Below, piece by piece: positions 11,766 to 17,283 of a DNA stretch of 20,604 bases. How positions within the stretch are numbered: position 1 is the first letter of the stretch; the number at the start of each line of letters is the position of its first letter. The stretch comes from a virus. The translations under genes were made by a program, and so were the position numbers. Location: positions 1 to 20,604 of IMG/VR virus record IMGVR_UViG_3300025400_000103. The stretch is one strand, 5' to 3'. The notes under the pieces were generated by a model. It was not told where the DNA came from, searched no databases, and was given only the letters and a program-made list of their open reading frames with translations.

Positions 11766-11972
11766 ATGACCAAAGAAGAAATCATTCCTTTGCTCATAGA
11801 AAATGAATATGTGCGAAATTACTTGTGGGAACGTGCTTTGATTGCTATTGATGACCCTTGTCCCAAAAGTCACCCACATGAAAACATGAGTGAGTATTGT
11901 CAACACAAAACAGAATTAGTTTTAATGATTAACAAATTGAAAGAGAAAAATCATGGCAAAGAAGAAAACTGA
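11766..11972 (+). CDS. Small acidic unknown protein
   Basis: 68 aa from the ATG at 11766 (AAAGGA 6 nt upstream). An in-frame ATG at 11736 lies in the terminator stem and is rejected. Sequence MTKEEIIPLLIENEYVRNYL ... DPCPKSHPHENMSEYCQHKT is mainly helical with two Cys and several His in the middle, possibly metal-binding. The 3' end overlaps the glycosyltransferase start by 20 nt. No family recognised. Confidence 0.7.
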   Translation: MTKEEIIPLLIENEYVRNYLWERALIAIDDPCPKSHPHENMSEYCQHKTELVLMINKLKEKNHGKEEN

Positions 11973-12747
11973 AATCGTAGAAGAGAAAGCACCTAGAAAA
12001 AAGAAGTCAGCCAACGTATTTGTGGCTACTCCTATGTATGGTGGTCAGTGTACGGGTTACTACACCCAATCCCTGATCACTTTAGGGCACACCCTACAAC
12101 AAGCTGGGCATAACATGGGCTACTCTGCCATGTTTAACGAAAGTCTCATCCAGAGGGGTAGAAATGCCCTTGCACACCACTTTATGCAGAGAAAAGAGTT
12201 CTCACACTTGCTCTTTATTGACGCAGACATTAAATTCAATCCAGCGGACGTGATTCCAATGATTGAGGCCAACAAAGACATCATTTGTGGTATTTATCCC
12301 AAAAAAGAGATCAACTGGAATGGAGTTGCACAAGCAGCTGCTGACGGAGTGCCTGTAGATCAGTGGAAAAACCGCACAGGGTCACTTGTGATCAATTTGA
12401 AGAACTATGAGGGGGCTGTCACTGTACCTGTGAATAAGCCTGTGGAAATATGGAATGGTGGTACTGGATTTATGCTGATCAAGCGGTCTACTTTTGTGAA
12501 AATGCAAAAGGTAGTGGGTTCCTATCTCAACGATGTTGGGTTTATCGGTCAGGAAATGAACAGAGAGCGTATTACCGAGTATTTTGCGTGCGCCATAGAA
12601 CCAGGCACAGAACGGTTGCTATCTGAAGACTATTTCTTCTGTTGGAAAGCCAGAGAGGCTGGACTCAAGGTCTGGGCAGCACCCTGGGCGCAATTGGGCC
12701 ACTTTGGGACCTATTTGTTTGAAGGTGGACTCTTACCAGCCCCTTAA
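11953..12747 (+). CDS. GT-A-type glycosyltransferase, 3' end disrupted by HNH insertion
   Basis: 264 aa. After a Lys-rich leader, NVFVATPMYGGQCTGYY and SLIQRGRNALAHHFMQ lead to LLFIDADIKFNPADV (D90-A-D92), the DxD motif. Then come IWNGGTGFMLIKR and the acidic catalytic-side block LSEDYFFCWKAREAGLKVWA near the end, a layout common to phage glycosyltransferases. It lacks signals for secretion. The present C-terminus EGGLLPAP ends at a TAA that appears to have been created by insertion of the HNH gene: joining across the CAGCCCC repeats would continue the frame with about 18 more Pro/Ser-rich residues to a TGA at 13310. The catalytic part is intact, so activity is probably kept. Confidence 0.85.
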   Translation: MAKKKTEIVEEKAPRKKKSANVFVATPMYGGQCTGYYTQSLITLGHTLQQAGHNMGYSAMFNESLIQRGRNALAHHFMQRKEFSHLLFIDADIKFNPADVIPMIEANKDIICGIYPKKEINWNGVAQAAADGVPVDQWKNRTGSLVINLKNYEGAVTVPVNKPVEIWNGGTGFMLIKRSTFVKMQKVVGSYLNDVGFIGQEMNRERITEYFACAIEPGTERLLSEDYFFCWKAREAGLKVWAAPWAQLGHFGTYLFEGGLLPAP

Positions 12748-13249
12748 CGCTTGACATCCAGTCTTTAGTGCGTGACAATGCAACTATGAATAATCGAAAA
12801 CGCTTTGAACGAATATGCCATAGTTGCCAAAAGATTGAATTGGTTCGCTCAGACCAATTGCATCTTAGGTGCAAGTCTTGTCAAAACAAACAGGGTGCAA
12901 AAAATTTAGCCTTGTACGCTAAAGAAAACCCTGAAGCGGCTGGTAACGCATCAAGAAAACATGGCATGCACAACACTAGACTTTATCGTATTCATAAAAG
13001 CATGATGGAGAGATGCGGTCATACTGGAACAAGACACAAATGGGCTATGTATTACCAAGACCGTGGCATTAAAGTTTGCGATGAATGGCAAAAAAGAGAA
13101 GTATTTTTTGCTTGGGCATTAGACAATGGCTATTCTGACAATTTGGAATTAGACAGAATTGACAATGAAAAAGGCTATGAACCTAATAATTGTAGGTGGG
13201 TGACTCATTTGGTAAATATGAGAAACCGCAGAAAATCAACGACAGCCCC
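12744..13249 (+). mobile_element. Inserted HNH homing-endonuclease unit
   Basis: The segment is flanked by the 7-bp direct repeat CAGCCCC (12737-12743 and 13243-13249). The repeat is read in the same codon phase at both copies: c-CAG-CCC-C in the glycosyltransferase gene and a-CAG-CCC-C in the HNH gene. Removing one copy plus the intervening 499 nt restores a longer glycosyltransferase frame ending at 13310. The segment is more AT-rich than the sequence on either side and contains its own promoter-like element. Confidence 0.6.
12751..12779 (+). promoter_or_regulatory. Possible promoter of the HNH gene
   Basis: TTGACA (12751-12756), 17-nt spacer, GACAAT (12774-12779). Perfect -35, 4/6 -10. 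It lies just inside the inserted segment. Transcription would begin close to the ATG at 12786, so the mRNA might be almost leaderless, consistent with the lack of a good ribosome binding site there. Confidence 0.4.
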
Positions 13250-13310
13250 ACCTGCGCCTAGCAGCTCGGCCTCGCTCTCCCTTCCAGTTGGAACTGCGGG
13301 CGCAAAATGA
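12786..13310 (+). CDS. HNH homing endonuclease with N-terminal zinc finger
   Basis: 174 aa from the ATG at 12786 (a GTG at 12768 is an alternative). N-terminal C11-x-x-C14 ... C29-x-x-C32 forms a zinc ribbon. The catalytic region has the pattern LYRIHKSMMERC ... YYQDRGIKVCDEW ... FFAWALDNGY ... LELDRIDNEKGYEPNNCRWV ... N-x-R-N-R-R, well known from phage HNH endonucleases. It makes a site-specific nick or cut to spread its own gene. The last 23 or so residues (APPAPSSSASLSLPVG and the end) are Pro/Ser/Ala-rich, GC-richer, and appear to be the former tail of the upstream glycosyltransferase captured by insertion. The stop overlaps the next start as ATGA. Confidence 0.88.
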   Translation: MNNRKRFERICHSCQKIELVRSDQLHLRCKSCQNKQGAKNLALYAKENPEAAGNASRKHGMHNTRLYRIHKSMMERCGHTGTRHKWAMYYQDRGIKVCDEWQKREVFFAWALDNGYSDNLELDRIDNEKGYEPNNCRWVTHLVNMRNRRKSTTAPPAPSSSASLSLPVGTAGAK

Positions 13311-13462
13311 ACGATGTCTTGCTCCTGACTTTTGCGGTGCTTTTAGGTTTGATCCTGTTGACCTGTTGTATTTTGCTCGTCCTTTGGCTGTCAGGCCTCC
13401 CCCTTTGGATACTGGGAGTTTTTCTCCTCGGCCTACTGATAAGTTGGGTTTATCTGACATAG
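13307..13462 (+). CDS. Small two-helix membrane protein (holin candidate)
   Basis: 51 aa, read directly: MNDVLLLTFAVLLGLILLTC, then CILLVLWLSGLPLWILGVFL and a short end. Almost the entire protein is hydrophobic, with two predicted membrane helices separated by a Ser-Gly-Leu-Pro turn. The ATG overlaps the HNH stop as ATGA, so it is coupled to whatever frame ends at 13310. It is the last gene of the rightward operon, before the convergent terminator. Size and topology would suit a holin, antiholin or superinfection-exclusion protein; none can be chosen from sequence. A hydrophilic overlapping frame (13288-13479) is regarded as its shadow. Confidence 0.65.
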   Translation: MNDVLLLTFAVLLGLILLTCCILLVLWLSGLPLWILGVFLLGLLISWVYLT

Positions 13463-13502
13463 ATTTCTCCAAAAAGTGATTTTTCTTGGTGGCGGGGAGG
13501 CG

Positions 13503-13523
13503 AAATCCGTTTTGGGATTTTTT
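13503..13523 (+). terminator. Intrinsic terminator of the rightward operon
   Basis: AAATCC (13503-13508) pairs with GGATTT (13515-13520) around GTTTTG, followed by further T residues. An imperfect hairpin at 13469-13489 precedes it. It lies between the ends of the convergent operons; the leftward transcript may use the opposite strand less efficiently. Confidence 0.55.
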
Positions 13524-13535
13524 CTACCTATGCCA

Positions 13536-14135
13536 TCAGGCTTTTAAAACACGCTCTGCTTGTTGCATAACCATAACACGTTGTTCTGCGCCAAACAAGC
13601 CTCCGTTGATGCGTTTGGTCAGTCCGTTGTAATCTTTTGCCTCTGCCAATTGATTGCATCCATGTGTGGCCCAAAACCACCCTCCAATAGCAGCTGCATC
13701 CTTGGGCTGACGAGCTAGATCAGGGTTGGATACCAGGTCTATCCCTAATGCCTGTCCAGCATGATAGAAGTTGTCATGCCCTGTGAGCTGACAAATTGCT
13801 GATCCTCTGAACCGCCATCCATCTCCTGATGCCTCATCCCTGTTGCCCATTCTGTTGGAATAGATGTGGTTGGCTATCTTTTCAGGCTGATGGGCATACT
13901 TCATGGCCTCTTCATGGCTGGGGAACCGCTTGGGCCACAGCTGCATGAGAGTCTCAGGTCGATAGTTCAGGTTTTCTTCTAAGCTCTTGAAATGATTGGA
14001 CTCATAGCTAAACTGACCTATGAAACAAGCCTGTTCTTCTGGTGTGTCTATGTGCCAGCGTTCAAAGGTTTCATTGAGTGGGTCAACCCAGACATGATCT
14101 ATGCCTAGCTGGTGTAACTGCTCTGCTGTAATCAT
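13536..14135 (-). CDS. GH19-type endolysin
   Basis: 199 aa. Glycoside hydrolase family 19 (chitinase-like) signature: FIGQFSYESNHFKSLEENLN, with E45 as the probable general acid and E53/E54 nearby, then NRMGNRDEASGDGWRFRG and the conserved G-x-x-Q-L-T-G-x-x-N-F. A helical C-terminus (AAAIGGWFWATHGCNQLAEA ... LTKRINGG) completes the compact single-domain form. It hydrolyses peptidoglycan after holin-mediated access; no signal peptide or SAR anchor is visible, so it needs a holin. Last gene of the lysis cassette; ATGA overlap with Rz. Confidence 0.92.
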   Translation of the reverse strand: MITAEQLHQLGIDHVWVDPLNETFERWHIDTPEEQACFIGQFSYESNHFKSLEENLNYRPETLMQLWPKRFPSHEEAMKYAHQPEKIANHIYSNRMGNRDEASGDGWRFRGSAICQLTGHDNFYHAGQALGIDLVSNPDLARQPKDAAAIGGWFWATHGCNQLAEAKDYNGLTKRINGGLFGAEQRVMVMQQAERVLKA

Positions 14136-14596
14136 TTCACACCCTCGTTAACCGTTTGCCTCACTTGGTTGTACTGGGCGATACAGGCGTTGAGGCTGAC
14201 GATGGCTGCGTCTCCGTCTGCTGCGATGGAGACAATATCTTTAATAGCCTGTCTGTCAGATTGGGTTGCATTGGTTCCAGCGTCATTGGGGGTACTTGAA
14301 TTGGCTTGTACGGAACAACTGGAGGGGAGGCGCAACTCGCCAGAGTCAATGCGAGCATTGATAGAAGTCTGCTTGGTCTTGATGTCATCTCTAGCCTTTC
14401 TGAGAGCAATTCCTGTTTGAGCCAATTTCTTGTTCAGCTCGTCTTCTTTTGCACGAGCCTCTGTATTAAGTCTGATAATTTCTGCTTGATCTTCAGCAAC
14501 CCGTTCTTGATAGCCTTCATGATGTCCATAGAAATAAACTCCTAAAATGGCGCAAATTGCACCGATGATTAACCAAGGATTGAATAGACTAAACAT
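14132..14596 (-). CDS. Rz-like i-spanin
   Basis: 154 aa from the ATG at 14596, preceded by GGGAGAG; an ATG at 14617 has no ribosome binding site. One N-terminal membrane helix (WLIIGAICAILGVYFYG) anchors it in the inner membrane. A long periplasmic coiled coil follows (EDQAEIIRLNTEARAKEDEL, NKKLAQTGIALRKARDDIKT), with two later cysteines. This is the standard i-spanin architecture. It works with the nested Rz1 lipoprotein to fuse inner and outer membranes at the end of lysis. The start overlaps the upstream gene by 8 nt, the stop overlaps the endolysin start by 4 nt. Confidence 0.88.
   Translation of the reverse strand: MFSLFNPWLIIGAICAILGVYFYGHHEGYQERVAEDQAEIIRLNTEARAKEDELNKKLAQTGIALRKARDDIKTKQTSINARIDSGELRLPSSCSVQANSSTPNDAGTNATQSDRQAIKDIVSIAADGDAAIVSLNACIAQYNQVRQTVNEGVK
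14161..14388 (-). CDS. Rz1-like o-spanin lipoprotein nested in Rz
   Basis: 75 aa from the ATG at 14388, which has GAAAGG 6 nt upstream. N-terminal signal MTSRPSRLLSMLALTLASC with lipobox L-A-S-C (C19), then a Pro-rich mature chain (SPPVVPYKPIQVPPMTLEPM) and a Ser/Thr/Pro tail. It is encoded entirely within the Rz gene in another frame, as in lambda. Lipidated and sorted to the outer membrane, it forms the spanin complex with the Rz product. Signal, lipobox, Pro content and nested position all agree. Confidence 0.85.
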   Translation of the reverse strand: MTSRPSRLLSMLALTLASCASPPVVPYKPIQVPPMTLEPMQPNLTDRLLKILSPSQQTETQPSSASTPVSPSTTK

Positions 14597-15071
14597 TTCT
14601 GGTGCTCTCCCTGGCATGAGCCATTCTTAATCTTTCCTCCTCTGACTCCAAAACAGGCGGTGTTCTGGGTGGAGGAGGTGGAACCCAAGGTGTGTTCATA
14701 GAAGTCATCACACCAGCTGGTTGCATACTCATCATGGGATTCATGCCCATCATGGGTTGCATACCAGGCATCATGCCAGCACAGGGATTCATGTTCGGCA
14801 AGGGCATCATTGCTCTAGCCCCCATGACCACCGCTAAGACGCTGAAAATAGACGTGGCAATGATCTTGAGAAGATCATGCGTGAGCTTGTCATTGGGAGC
14901 CATGTCTTTCATAGGCTGTTCTACGGCAACAACTCCGTAGACAAAGAAACCCACGATGAAAAGCAAAATGATACAGAAAGTGATCATGATGCAGAATTTA
15001 GAGAAGGCATCCATCAAACGGACTATGCCGTTGACTTCCTCTTCTTTAAGGTTTTTTAGGCTTGTAAGCAT
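14589..15071 (-). CDS. Two-helix membrane protein with Met/Pro-rich tail, holin candidate
   Basis: 160 aa. Two membrane helices (CIMITFCIILLFIVGFFVYG and IIATSIFSVLAVVMGA) separated by a charged loop. A Met/Gly/Pro tail follows (residues about 90-125, including GMMPGMQPMMGMNPMMSMQP), then WVPPPPPRTPPVL and a charged end. Location directly before Rz/Rz1/endolysin makes a holin the natural reading, but the long Met-rich tail is unusual for holins. The ribosome binding site is weak, and the start overlaps the upstream lipoprotein gene by 26 nt, so expression may depend on coupling. Confidence 0.7.
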   Translation of the reverse strand: MLTSLKNLKEEEVNGIVRLMDAFSKFCIMITFCIILLFIVGFFVYGVVAVEQPMKDMAPNDKLTHDLLKIIATSIFSVLAVVMGARAMMPLPNMNPCAGMMPGMQPMMGMNPMMSMQPAGVMTSMNTPWVPPPPPRTPPVLESEEERLRMAHARESTRNV

Positions 15072-15222
15072 CTGTTAGCATCCAAGGACAAGTTTGACTG
15101 ACTTCACAAAGAGGAGGCTTACAGTCCTCATCTTCCCAATGTGCTGGGTCTTGACAGTGATAGCGATACTGATTGTCACATCCAGCCAACAATATCATCA
15201 AAACAAGGCAAGCATATTTCAC
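15046..15222 (-). CDS. Small Cys-rich lipoprotein
   Basis: 58 aa, read directly from a GTG start that overlaps the upstream stop as GTGA, with GAAAAGG as ribosome binding site. Signal peptide MKYACLVLMILLAGC ends in the lipobox L-A-G-C. The mature part reads DNQYRYHCQDPAHWEDEDC then KPPLCEVSQTCP. The N-Q-Y-R-Y-x-C-Q-D-P-A-x-W ... C-x-P-P-x-C-E ... C-P pattern is one I recognise from short lipoproteins in many environmental phages. Probably disulfide-linked and anchored in a membrane. Its role is unknown; a second o-spanin-like or lysis-timing function is possible, as is superinfection exclusion. Confidence 0.8.
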   Translation of the reverse strand: MKYACLVLMILLAGCDNQYRYHCQDPAHWEDEDCKPPLCEVSQTCPWMLTDAYKPKKP

Positions 15223-15458
15223 TTTTCTAACCTTTTCAAAGTCTTATCCACCCTGATTTCCATCTGTCTAACATCAACATACATCCAAGCCATGAGAGGA
15301 AGAAAGACAAGAACAATGACGAGAAGAATGGCAATCAGTAAGAAGGCGAGTGAGTCAGACTTATGATCATTCCCCACGTCCACAGAATTATCAGCAGAGT
15401 AATTACTAAAACCACCACTCGATTTTGAATTAGGTCTGCCTTTTGATCCCGTTGCCAT
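15219..15458 (-). CDS. Single-helix membrane protein overlapping its upstream gene
   Basis: 79 aa from the ATG at 15458 (GGAG 5 nt upstream). The first 40 residues are polar and Ser/Asn/Gly-rich; then a long hydrophobic helix (SLAFLLIAILLVIVLVFLPL) and a charged coiled-coil-like end (YVDVRQMEIRVDKTLKRLEK). The first 124 nt overlap the end of the upstream gene in another frame, where that gene encodes its own membrane helix. The polar N-terminus could be a by-product of that constraint. N-out/C-in topology cannot be decided. Possibly part of the lysis or membrane module. Confidence 0.6.
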   Translation of the reverse strand: MATGSKGRPNSKSSGGFSNYSADNSVDVGNDHKSDSLAFLLIAILLVIVLVFLPLMAWMYVDVRQMEIRVDKTLKRLEK

Positions 15459-16048
15459 TTTGCTCTCCGTTGTCTCAGCAGTTCTTCCCTCCTGGCTAGT
15501 GCCTGTTGATTAGCAATGTGACCTATCGTCTGGTTCACTCTGCTGTATAAATCTTTCATCTCAGCGGGCACATGGTAAACCATGTAATCACTCAACTCTT
15601 GATTCAACTTCTCCATTTGCAAGTTAGCAATCACCAACTTTATGGCAATATCTTGCCCCTCTTCATTACCCACATGAAGAGCCAATTCTTCCTGTTCTTT
15701 AACGTAATTCTTCAAGCCGTTGTAAGCCTGAAAGAACTTGGTTAAAGCATCTGCCACTTGTGAATAGATGAGGTTTTCATCAAACTCAGGTGGCGGTTGT
15801 TTCTTCTTTTTCTTGGGCTTTTCAACAGGCTTGGGAGTCTCTTCTTCTTTCTTCCCACCAAACAGTTTCCCAAAAAAAGCAAAGATGCCCTTGGCATCCT
15901 TGTGAACTCCCTTTACATCTTTAGCAACGCCTTCAACTTCATGAACAACGTCCATGACCATTTGTCGGCCTTCTTTGTACATCTCGCATGATTCTTTGAT
16001 GAGCTTAAAAGCTCCCGATGCAAGGGCAACAAGAGTGAAGGGGTCAAT
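15335..16048 (-). CDS. Tail-anchored protein with probable AUU start
   Basis: 237 aa if translation starts at ATT (16048-16046), which has AGGAG 7 nt upstream, directly at the upstream stop codon. This adds 22 residues (DPFTLVALASGAFKLIKESCE) that continue naturally into MYKEGRQMVMDVV. The first ATG/GTG/TTG in frame is the ATG at 15982, with a poor site. The protein has an N-terminal helix region, a Lys/Pro linker (KPVEKPKKKKKQPPPE), a long helical domain (residues about 95-200) and one C-terminal membrane helix (VVVLVITLLIILWTWGMIIS). Function unknown; virion-associated or lysis-related by position. Confidence 0.75.
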   Translation of the reverse strand: MDPFTLVALASGAFKLIKESCEMYKEGRQMVMDVVHEVEGVAKDVKGVHKDAKGIFAFFGKLFGGKKEEETPKPVEKPKKKKKQPPPEFDENLIYSQVADALTKFFQAYNGLKNYVKEQEELALHVGNEEGQDIAIKLVIANLQMEKLNQELSDYMVYHVPAEMKDLYSRVNQTIGHIANQQALARREELLRQRRAKWQRDQKADLIQNRVVVLVITLLIILWTWGMIISLTHSPSY

Positions 16049-16058
16049 TTATTAACTC

Positions 16059-16409
16059 CTAGAAACCTTCGCCAGGCGTTACATAAACACTTGCATTAGC
16101 AGCGTCACCAATCACCTTACAATAAACATTTGCAGTTGGCCCAACTTGCACTCCAGTAATTACTTTATAAGCATACGGTGGCAAGCTAATAACATAATCA
16201 GGACCCGTATCAGGCAGTTGAATTGTCATAGAACTGTTTGCAGAAATCTTTACATATACAGCACTATTAACATCTGAATTAGACAAATAATATTGTTGGC
16301 ATGGGCTGTCTGCTGTAATGGTAAAAACATTAGACGCAGTATTGGCTGATCCAACAACGGCAACTTTTACCGTTTTCCCCATTTGTTGAAAAGCAATATT
16401 ATTAGCCAT
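16059..16409 (-). CDS. Small beta-rich protein, possible virion component
   Basis: 116 aa. It is almost all beta-strand in character (KTVKVAVVGSANTASNVFTI, SAVYVKISANSSMTIQLPDT, YKVITGVQVGPTANVYCKV) with a C-terminal VYVTPGEGF. Composition is rich in Ala, Val, Ser and Asn, as in small decoration or fibre-associated phage proteins. No enzyme motif. The start shares one base with the upstream stop (TAATG). A structural role is inferred from composition and neighbours only. Confidence 0.75.
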   Translation of the reverse strand: MANNIAFQQMGKTVKVAVVGSANTASNVFTITADSPCQQYYLSNSDVNSAVYVKISANSSMTIQLPDTGPDYVISLPPYAYKVITGVQVGPTANVYCKVIGDAANASVYVTPGEGF

Positions 16410-16690
16410 TAGTACACCTTCTTACCGCCACCAGATGTAGGCGATTGTTTTGTGTTGTAACTAGGAGTGCCAGAAAAGTCAAACACAGCTCTAAAGCCAC
16501 CTTTAGGCAATGTGCCTGGCTGCCATCTGTTCATGTCAACAGAGCCATCTCTGGGCAACTGAGGACGAGTAGACTTGGCGATTTGTTGATTTACCTCGTG
16601 TGGCCTCTGGTGATCAGAATTAGCCATGTGACTATTTTCATAGTCAGCTTTAGGATTCATCGGATTCTTGTTGCGGTTGCTGCTTGGCAT
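16409..16690 (-). CDS. Disordered polar protein, unknown
   Basis: 93 aa with AAGGAG before the ATG. Rich in Asn, Pro, Ser, Gln and His (PSSNRNKNPMNPKADYENSH), ending in RWQPGTLPKGGFRAVFDFSG and a Gly/Lys tail. No globular core is obvious except the FRAVFDFSG strand. Probably a flexible virion-associated or assembly protein. It overlaps the preceding membrane-protein gene by 41 nt. Confidence 0.7.
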   Translation of the reverse strand: MPSSNRNKNPMNPKADYENSHMANSDHQRPHEVNQQIAKSTRPQLPRDGSVDMNRWQPGTLPKGGFRAVFDFSGTPSYNTKQSPTSGGGKKVY

Positions 16691-16880
16691 TACTTCTCTC
16701 CTTGGTTTTTACCACTAGGTATGCGAATAGTACGAATATAGCTAATGTTGCTACTCTTGTCCAATCTCCCGCCCACAAAGTGTAAGCAGTTAAACCGCAG
16801 CTCATCAACAACGCTATGATCGTGATTAAACGGTCTGAGATGACGCTCAAGGCTAGACGAATTAAAGATACTGAGTCCAT
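16650..16880 (-). CDS. Two-helix small membrane protein
   Basis: 76 aa; AAGGA 6 nt before the ATG. Two hydrophobic helices (LITIIALLMSCGLTAYTLWA and VATLAIFVLFAYLVV) with a short W-A-G-D-W-T turn and a charged C-terminus rich in Gln, Glu and Ser. This is the size and topology of class II holins, so it competes with 14589-15071 for that role. It sits apart from the endolysin, among virion genes. Confidence 0.7.
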   Translation of the reverse strand: MDSVSLIRLALSVISDRLITIIALLMSCGLTAYTLWAGDWTRVATLAIFVLFAYLVVKTKERSNAKQQPQQESDES

Positions 16881-16912
16881 GTTGTTTCCTTCTGTTGAAA
16901 GTCAACATCATA

Positions 16913-17125
16913 TCACTCATCTTTATCATCGTCTAATCCCATAAACCCACTACCCCACTCATCATCTTGCATTTTCATCTTAATAGCCTCAAGTTTCAAT
17001 GCCCGATCTATTACTTTAGTTTTATCATTGATGGTGGCAGTCTCATCTACCATCACATCTCTGAGCATCTTAGCAATAGCATTCTCAAGTTCTGGGTTCA
17101 GGCCCTTTTCTTTCTTCTTGCTCAT
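16913..17125 (-). CDS. Small charged helical protein, unknown
   Basis: 70 aa: [20 protein letters not shown] ... [20 protein letters not shown] ending [17 protein letters not shown]. The pattern D-K[24 protein letters not shown] is recurrent in phage genomes. It is fully helical with an acidic tail, suggesting a scaffold, chaperone or terminase-associated partner. ATGA overlap with the upstream DUF6496-like gene. A gap of 32 nt follows it. Confidence 0.8.
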   Translation of the reverse strand: MSKKKEKGLNPELENAIAKMLRDVMVDETATINDKTKVIDRALKLEAIKMKMQDDEWGSGFMGLDDDKDE

Positions 17126-17274
17126 CGCTTGGCCTTACGCTTGTCTTTTTTGGACTTTCTAGCCGTTGACAAAGCAATAGCAATAATTTGTTTGCGGGGA
17201 CGGCCCCCTTCTTTTGTAAGTTTGCTGATGTTCTTTGAAATCGTTTCACGACTTGTACCTTTTTTCAATGGCAT
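17122..17274 (-). CDS. DUF6496-like small basic protein
   Basis: 50 aa, read directly: [20 protein letters not shown] then [20 protein letters not shown] and a run of Lys/Arg. The M-P-L-K-K-G-x-S-x-x-T-I-S-x-N-I-x-K-L ... G-R-P-x-K-Q-x-x-A-I-A-L pattern matches DUF6496-type phage proteins, very small, strongly basic, function unknown. AGGAG precedes the ATG; the stop overlaps the next start as ATGA. Nucleic-acid binding is plausible from charge alone. Confidence 0.85.
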   Translation of the reverse strand: MPLKKGTSRETISKNISKLTKEGGRPRKQIIAIALSTARKSKKDKRKAKR

Positions 17275-17283
17275 AGTGATCTC

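Noticed and set aside
12744-13249. The HNH segment as a group I intron or intein
   Set aside because: The endonuclease frame fills nearly the whole insert and reads straight through into the downstream tail, leaving no room for an intron core. There are no intein splice-junction residues in frame with the glycosyltransferase.
13288-13479. Plus-strand frame of 63 codons after the HNH gene
   Set aside because: It overlaps, in another frame, the two-helix membrane protein at 13307-13462, which has an ATGA coupling and coherent hydrophobic composition. The longer frame is Pro/Arg-rich and has no ribosome binding site.
15241-15249. Second DnaA-like box inside a coding region
   Set aside because: Only 8 of 9 bases match, it lies within a membrane-protein gene and has no repeats or AT-rich stretch beside it.
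15094-15366. Plus-strand frame of 90 codons within the lysis region
   Set aside because: It lies opposite the coupled leftward lipoprotein and membrane-protein genes and has no ribosome binding site or neighbour on that strand.
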